Source: Fusicatenibacter saccharivorans
GTDB taxonomy: Bacteria > Bacillota > Clostridia > Lachnospirales > Lachnospiraceae
Direction of reading: 5' to 3'
DNA: 64,000 nt
NCBI RefSeq assembly: GCF_027667425.1
Contig: NZ_JAQEGR010000006.1
Span: forward strand, 151,753 to 215,752
Made by a program: the position numbers and the translations under genes. Of this stretch, positions 59,910 to 64,000 are shown piece after piece (the first letter of the stretch is position 1; each line of letters starts with the position of its first letter). The notes beneath the pieces were generated by a model, which worked only from the letters and a program-made list of their open reading frames with translations, had not been told where the DNA came from and made no database searches.

Positions 59910-60812
59910 ATGAAAAAAGCAGCAAAGTTTTTAGTCAAAATAGTCGATCATATGGTGAATTTTATAGCGTTATTGCTGATTCTTATGGTAATGTTCCTGT
60001 CATGCTATATGTTATGGGATTCCAATCAGGTATATCAGGCGGCTGATGCGAAGAACTACGAAGCCTATATTCCAACAGAAAAACATACGAAATCTTTTGA
60101 AGAATTGCAGAAAATCAATCCGGATATTATTGGCTGGATTCGAATAAATGAAACAAACGTTAATTATCCGCTGCTTCAGGCAGAAGATGATGATACTTAT
60201 ATGAATACGGATGCCGAAGGCAAATATTCTTTAAGTGGTTCCATATTTTTGCACTGTGCAAACAAACCGGATTTTTCCGATTTTAACAATATGATTTATG
60301 GACACCATATGGAAAAACACATGATGTTTGGAGATGTGGGGCTATTCGCAGATAAGGAGTATTTTGACGAACATCCATACGGAAATCTTTTTTTTGATGG
60401 AAAAGATCATGGAATTGAATTTTATGCATTGATTCAGGCAGATGCTTATAATGAGCGGCTGTTCAGTGTCAGTTCAGAGGAACCGGCAGCAAAACAGGCG
60501 TATCTGCAGGAAATATCGGACAATGCTTTACATAAAAGAAACATTGAACTTACTGAAAATGACCATTTGGTTCTTCTGATAACATGTACCTCAGACATGA
60601 CAAATGGAAGAAATATATTAGTAGGAAGGCTTACGGATCAGGTCTATCCTGAGAAAGAGAAAGCCAAGAATCTGGGAACTGGAATTGATAAATTGAAAGA
60701 AAAGATGATTCAGGTGCCGGTTATCTACTGGATACTTTTGCTAATTATCGTTCTATTGCTGATAGATAGAAAATTAAAGAAGAAGGGAAAGAAAAAACAT
60801 GAAAATTCTTGA
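59910..60812 (+). CDS. Class B sortase (pilus polymerase)
   Basis: A 300-residue transpeptidase with membrane helices at both ends (about residues 16-36 and 270-286), the layout of pilus-type sortases. The catalytic domain has class B features: SGSIFLHCANKPDF near residue 109, the catalytic His in MIYGHHM (132/133), Cys226 in VLLITCTS and Arg in TNGRNILVGR. It would join VPTTG pilins and attach them to the wall or to the adhesin. I start at ATG 59910 with AGGA 9 bases upstream; the frame upstream runs through the hairpin. It overlaps the next gene by 14 bases. Confidence 0.88.
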   Translation: MKKAAKFLVKIVDHMVNFIALLLILMVMFLSCYMLWDSNQVYQAADAKNYEAYIPTEKHTKSFEELQKINPDIIGWIRINETNVNYPLLQAEDDDTYMNTDAEGKYSLSGSIFLHCANKPDFSDFNNMIYGHHMEKHMMFGDVGLFADKEYFDEHPYGNLFFDGKDHGIEFYALIQADAYNERLFSVSSEEPAAKQAYLQEISDNALHKRNIELTENDHLVLLITCTSDMTNGRNILVGRLTDQVYPEKEKAKNLGTGIDKLKEKMIQVPVIYWILLLIIVLLLIDRKLKKKGKKKHENS

Positions 60813-61488
60813 TTTAAAGAAAACAGCTGTCATATTGGTGACTATGCTCCTTTTTCTGAGCATGCAGATATCAGCGTTTGCATCTGATAACTGTACTGTA
60901 GTGAAAATTCCGGTGAGACAGATCTTTGACAGTGAAGTGGAAGGCATTGCAGATGAATTTTCTTATATTATGACAACCGATCAAAGCGACGCACCAATGC
61001 CAGCCGGAAGCCGCAATATGCAGTATTCCTGGACAATGGAAAAGAATGCAGCAACAGAGATTATACTGAATGTAAAAACAGCAGGACAGTATCATTATAA
61101 CATTTATCAGACGACAGAAAAAAAGGATGATTATAAATATGATCAAAACAGGTACTATGTGACTGTCGAGGCTTACTATAATGAATCGAATCAGTTAAAA
61201 GTTGTCACAATTGTAGCAAATGAGAAGGGGGAGAAAATAGAAGCGATCTCTTTTAAAAACAGTTATATGGGAGAAGAAAAGCCGAATCTAACACAGCCCT
61301 CAAACCCGTCACAACCATCTGGTCCGTCCTATTCGGATGGATTAGGAAAAACCAATAGCGTAAAGACTGGAGATGACAGTCCTGTTATGGGATATTTCTT
61401 ATTGCTGTTTGGTTCACTGATTTGTCTAAGTGTTTTAATCCATAAAAAACAGAAAAGAAATAAGGGAGAATCACAAGATGAGGCATAA
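60799..61488 (+). CDS. Minor pilin / pilus anchor (FctB-like)
   Basis: A 229-residue surface protein: signal peptide (1-28, ending AFA), a single FctA/Spy0128-type domain (about 32-155, ending ISFKNSYMG), a Pro/Ser/Asn-rich linker (TQPSNPSQPSGPS), then VKTGD, a hydrophobic helix and KKQKRNK. Pro-rich minor pilins of this size anchor FCT pili to the cell wall (FctB). Its start lies inside the sortase gene, indicating coupling. The KTGD signal differs from the VPTTG of the backbone, as expected for the housekeeping anchor step. Confidence 0.8.
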   Translation: MKILDLKKTAVILVTMLLFLSMQISAFASDNCTVVKIPVRQIFDSEVEGIADEFSYIMTTDQSDAPMPAGSRNMQYSWTMEKNAATEIILNVKTAGQYHYNIYQTTEKKDDYKYDQNRYYVTVEAYYNESNQLKVVTIVANEKGEKIEAISFKNSYMGEEKPNLTQPSNPSQPSGPSYSDGLGKTNSVKTGDDSPVMGYFLLLFGSLICLSVLIHKKQKRNKGESQDEA

Positions 61489-61627
61489 TATATGGAAAAA
61501 ATACATAAAAATTTTATGTTCTTGGATTTTGATTCTTTCTATATGTTTTTTATCCTTAAATGTAGTAGTTGAAGCATCAGGCACAGATATGGAAATGAAA
61601 GGTTATACAATATCCCGAATTTATTAG
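61478..61627 (+). CDS. 49-residue secreted peptide, possibly a truncated surface gene
   Basis: ATG 61478 overlaps the minor pilin stop, with AAGGGAG 9 bases upstream. The product is a basic start, a strong hydrophobic core (LCSWILILSICFLSLNVVV), an apparent cleavage site after VEAS, and then about 15 residues ending ISRIY. It is either a small exported peptide or the 5' remnant of a further pilus gene cut by a stop. I recognise no homologue. Confidence 0.5.
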   Translation: MRHNIWKKYIKILCSWILILSICFLSLNVVVEASGTDMEMKGYTISRIY

Positions 61628-61698
61628 ACTTGAGGCGATAAAAGATGAAGCGCAAGGATAATAATTCGGGATTTTTCCTGTTTTGGAGAGGAGCAATT

Positions 61699-62121
61699 AT
61701 GCAATTAAAAATTACAACGGATTATGCGATCAGAATAGTATATTATCTGGCTTGTCGTGGTGAAGTAATCACTGCGTCTGAGTTAGCTTACGAATTAAAG
61801 ATTCCAGAAAGCTATATTCCAAAGATCACAAAAAAATTAAAAGAAGCGAATATAATTACAGCTTGCGAAGGAATAAAAGGTGGGTATTCACTTGTGAAAA
61901 AAACAGAAGATATTTCTCTGTTTGACATAATATCCTCCACGGAAGTAACCATGAAATTAAATCGTTGTTTAGAAGAGGATGGGTTTTGTTCCAGAAATGC
62001 AACAGAGCATTGTAAAGTACATAAAATATTGCTGGATGTGCAGCAAACTTATGACAATCTACTAAAGGGCATAAAGGTCTCGGAGATTATAAAACCAGAT
62101 GCCGATGAGTTATCAGAATAG
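61699..62121 (+). CDS. Rrf2-family regulator with three conserved cysteines
   Basis: A 140-residue winged-helix regulator of the Rrf2 family (MQLKITTDYAIRIVYYLA; then IPESYIPKITKKLKEANI and the GGYSL wing). Cys90, Cys97 and Cys105 fit the cluster-binding loop of IscR/NsrR-type members, so it may sense iron-sulfur status, nitric oxide or redox. I start at ATG 61699, with AGAGGAG just upstream; an ATG at 61645 is in frame but lacks a site. It stands between the pilus operon and the intact PucR-type gene and may control either. Confidence 0.85.
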   Translation: MQLKITTDYAIRIVYYLACRGEVITASELAYELKIPESYIPKITKKLKEANIITACEGIKGGYSLVKKTEDISLFDIISSTEVTMKLNRCLEEDGFCSRNATEHCKVHKILLDVQQTYDNLLKGIKVSEIIKPDADELSE

Positions 62122-62255
62122 CTAAGAAAACAAACTAGAGAATATGAAAAACAATTATAGAAATAACTCCACCAATATATTAAAATAGATATAGCATAAC
62201 ATAATAAGGCAAAATAAAGATAAATCAAATCAATTGTAAAAGGAAGGGAATACAA

Positions 62256-63920
62256 ATGGGGTATACAGTAAAGGACTTGCTTGAATCAAACAATTTCTCG
62301 GAAATGCAACTGATAAGTGATGATTCTGGAATTGGTCGTGAAATTAAAGGAGTCCGAATCATTGAAGTGCCAGATATGGAAAAATTCCTGGGGGGGGGTG
62401 AGCTGCTCCTGACAAGTATGCGAGCCTATGAAGCCACAGAGGAAGATGTTTTTTTGCATCATTTAAAAGAATTGGATAAAAAGCAGATAAGTGGATTTAT
62501 AGTAAAGTGCTGTCAGAGAACTGAACACCTGAAAAGACTGTTTGATATTTTAATGGAATTTTCGCAGGAACATCATTTGCCCGTGATAGAAATTTCTGAG
62601 GATTTGTATTTTTGGGGGATTATTAAGCATATACTACTTCAGTTGTGTGATATTGAAACTGCAAAACTGAAATATTTTAAGATGACACATGATAATTTAA
62701 GTAATATTTTACTGAACGTGATAGATTCAAGGGAATCTATAGAGAGAATATTTTTCTTGATCAGTACCATGCTCGGGAATCCGGTCGGTTTATATAACGC
62801 AGATGGAACCTGTCTTTTTTCAAGTAATTCGGAAACACAGGATTTTAGAATTGAAAAAAATATTGCGGAATATAAGTCTGGAATTATAACCAGATATCAA
62901 TATTTGTGTCAAAAAAGAAAAAATACTAACTATATTGAATATATTAAGAAGCTCAATATATTTGAAAGACAGGAAATGTATTTTGTTGTTTCAGAACAGA
63001 ATGAACCATTGAGGGAATTAGATTTTATCGCGTTAGAGAATATTATCATTACATTACAGTTTAGTTTGATCAGACATGTATTAGAAGAGAATCTTGAAAA
63101 ACGACATCTAAGAGATTTGGAATATCGTATGCTGAATGGTTCGCTGTCAAATGATGAAGAAAATGAAGTTGCAGGTATGCTTGGTCTTAATGATGCAGAG
63201 ATATATCGGGTTGTCACTTTCCGTATGGATGCAATAAAGAATATGGAAAAATTTACCAATGCCCAGATAAAAGAAACAGAATTGGTCGAAAACGAAATTA
63301 TACGTTATTTACCGAGGGAGCCTATTTTTTTGCAAACCAACCAGATTGTATATATTCACAGAGAAACGGAACGGGAAACCGGATTGGAATTTCGTAAAAA
63401 ACTGGAGAAACTGCAGAAAACGATACAAGAATTTCTAGTTAATAGGGGAGTTGAAATAGATTTTCTGATTGGTATAGGTAAAACTGTCACAGGATACCAT
63501 GAATTGAAGGAGTCTTTTAAATCTTCTAAAATTGCGCTTAAATATATTAAAGTTATTAGACGAATAATCGGAGACGAGGATAAGTCAGTTATAGATAGTA
63601 CAAAGGTAGGATTCTTTTATCAGATACTGGAAAAGATGAAAGATATAAATCAGTTGCAAGCGTTTATACCGGAGTCATTGAATAAACTTCGCCAGTACGA
63701 TATTCAGAAAAATGGAGAGCTGGTTGATACATTGGAATGTTATCTGAATGTCAACCAAAGCTTAAAAAAGACTTCTGAATTAATGTTTATTCATTATCGA
63801 ACTGTTTCATATCGTTTGCAGAAAATAATAGAAATAACGAATATAGATTTTAATAATCCAGCAGAAGTGCTTAGTGTTCGAATTGGATTGATAGCAATTC
63901 GAGTTCTTGAAGTAATGTAG
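62256..63920 (+). CDS. PucR-type transcriptional regulator with poly-G tract
   Basis: A 554-residue regulator. The N-terminal PucR domain (about residues 1-125) contains FLGGGELLLTS at 44-54, the centre (about 290-420) resembles the GGDEF-like CdaR domain, and the C-terminus (about 490-550) is the PucR helix-turn-helix (TSELMFIHYRTVSYRLQKII). Codons 45-48 are a run of nine Gs, so a one-base slip would truncate the protein near residue 50. It is the intact partner of the broken copy at 48797. AGGAAGGG precedes the ATG. By position it is the likely regulator of the pilus genes or of a cassette beyond the window. Confidence 0.85.
   Translation: MGYTVKDLLESNNFSEMQLISDDSGIGREIKGVRIIEVPDMEKFLGGGELLLTSMRAYEATEEDVFLHHLKELDKKQISGFIVKCCQRTEHLKRLFDILMEFSQEHHLPVIEISEDLYFWGIIKHILLQLCDIETAKLKYFKMTHDNLSNILLNVIDSRESIERIFFLISTMLGNPVGLYNADGTCLFSSNSETQDFRIEKNIAEYKSGIITRYQYLCQKRKNTNYIEYIKKLNIFERQEMYFVVSEQNEPLRELDFIALENIIITLQFSLIRHVLEENLEKRHLRDLEYRMLNGSLSNDEENEVAGMLGLNDAEIYRVVTFRMDAIKNMEKFTNAQIKETELVENEIIRYLPREPIFLQTNQIVYIHRETERETGLEFRKKLEKLQKTIQEFLVNRGVEIDFLIGIGKTVTGYHELKESFKSSKIALKYIKVIRRIIGDEDKSVIDSTKVGFFYQILEKMKDINQLQAFIPESLNKLRQYDIQKNGELVDTLECYLNVNQSLKKTSELMFIHYRTVSYRLQKIIEITNIDFNNPAEVLSVRIGLIAIRVLEVM
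62390..62398 (+). repeat. Poly-G tract (G9) in the intact PucR gene
   Basis: Nine Gs within codons 45-48 of the regulator in DNA that is otherwise AT-rich. This frame is ON; eight or ten Gs would be OFF. Confidence 0.92.
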
Positions 63921-63950
63921 AATTTTTAAGAATCTTTTGGAGAGGCAAAG

Positions 63951-63989
63951 ATGAGATTCATAATATTAAAAATATTGGAATTGTTATAA
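63951..63989 (+). pseudogene. Twelve-codon gene remnant fused to a PucR tail
   Basis: GGAGAGG (63939-63945) and ATG at 63951 begin a frame M-R-F that joins, within four codons, the last nine codons of a PucR gene (IILKILELL, stop at 63989), identical to the end of the broken copy at 50450. This looks like a deletion junction between the start of one gene and the end of a third PucR copy. Confidence 0.5.
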
Positions 63990-64000
63990 AAGATAACGAA
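63960..64000 (+). repeat. Direct repeat, right copy (41 bp, continues past the window)
   Basis: Identical to 50421-50461, base for base, up to the last base of the window. Together the two copies bracket the 13.5 kb that holds the HD-GYP, adhesin, pilus and regulator genes. Confidence 0.9.

Overview
The window comes from a spore-forming Firmicute, most probably a gut Lachnospiraceae. The evidence is the conserved sporulation and cell-division block (HU, RqcP, YabP, YabQ, DivIC, SpoIIE, TilS, Hpt, FtsH), the ywlC-ywlE-rpiB-upp order, three-subunit xanthine dehydrogenase genes, and a VTC / DUF4956 / carbohydrate-binding cell-surface cluster. A run of ten Ns at 29899-29908 shows that this is a draft assembly. 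Genus is not assigned.

Positions 1-38652 are mostly ordinary chromosome of moderate to high GC. In order they hold: class III fructose bisphosphatase (cut by the window edge); Sua5, a YwlE-like phosphatase lacking its catalytic residues, RpiB, Upp and dCMP deaminase; an AraC regulator and a GH30 enzyme; an AI-2E family permease facing the CCA-adding enzyme; a GH20-type hexosaminidase; a CotS-like protein; the sporulation/division block to ftsH; a GH13 glycosidase; a 276-bp inverted-repeat element; tRNA-Leu and tRNA-Tyr; xanthine dehydrogenase with a MobA-like gene, then xpt; a decayed two-component system; GH172; a VTC cluster with an internally deleted DUF4956 gene; GreA, LuxS, an aldose epimerase and GuaA.

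The 3' end of guaA (38641-38652) is the insertion point of a mobilizable element of about 8.7 kb. It carries an XRE repressor with repeated operators, an excisionase, a tyrosine integrase, a broken mobilization gene, a RepA-like ATPase, a putative oriT, a MobV relaxase and TnpV. Its cargo is an ABC-F ATPase behind an attenuator-type leader, and a lincosamide-nucleotidyltransferase-like gene. A second guaA-tail-like core at 47371, followed by sequence resembling the first left end, suggests that a second element sits in tandem.

From 47.4 kb the DNA is AT-rich. After three small excisionase-like HTH genes comes a pilus island whose order resembles the streptococcal FCT locus: PucR-type regulator (broken), HD-GYP protein, a 2025-residue Cna-type adhesin, SipA-like signal peptidase homologue lacking its lysine, VPTTG pilin, class B sortase, minor pilin, a tiny secreted peptide, Rrf2 regulator, and an intact PucR-type regulator. 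The two PucR genes carry a poly-G tract at the same codons: G9 in the intact copy and G8 in the broken one, which suggests slippage-based switching. The last 41 bases of the window repeat the 3' end of the broken PucR gene exactly, so the cassette is bracketed by direct repeats and may belong to a tandem array.
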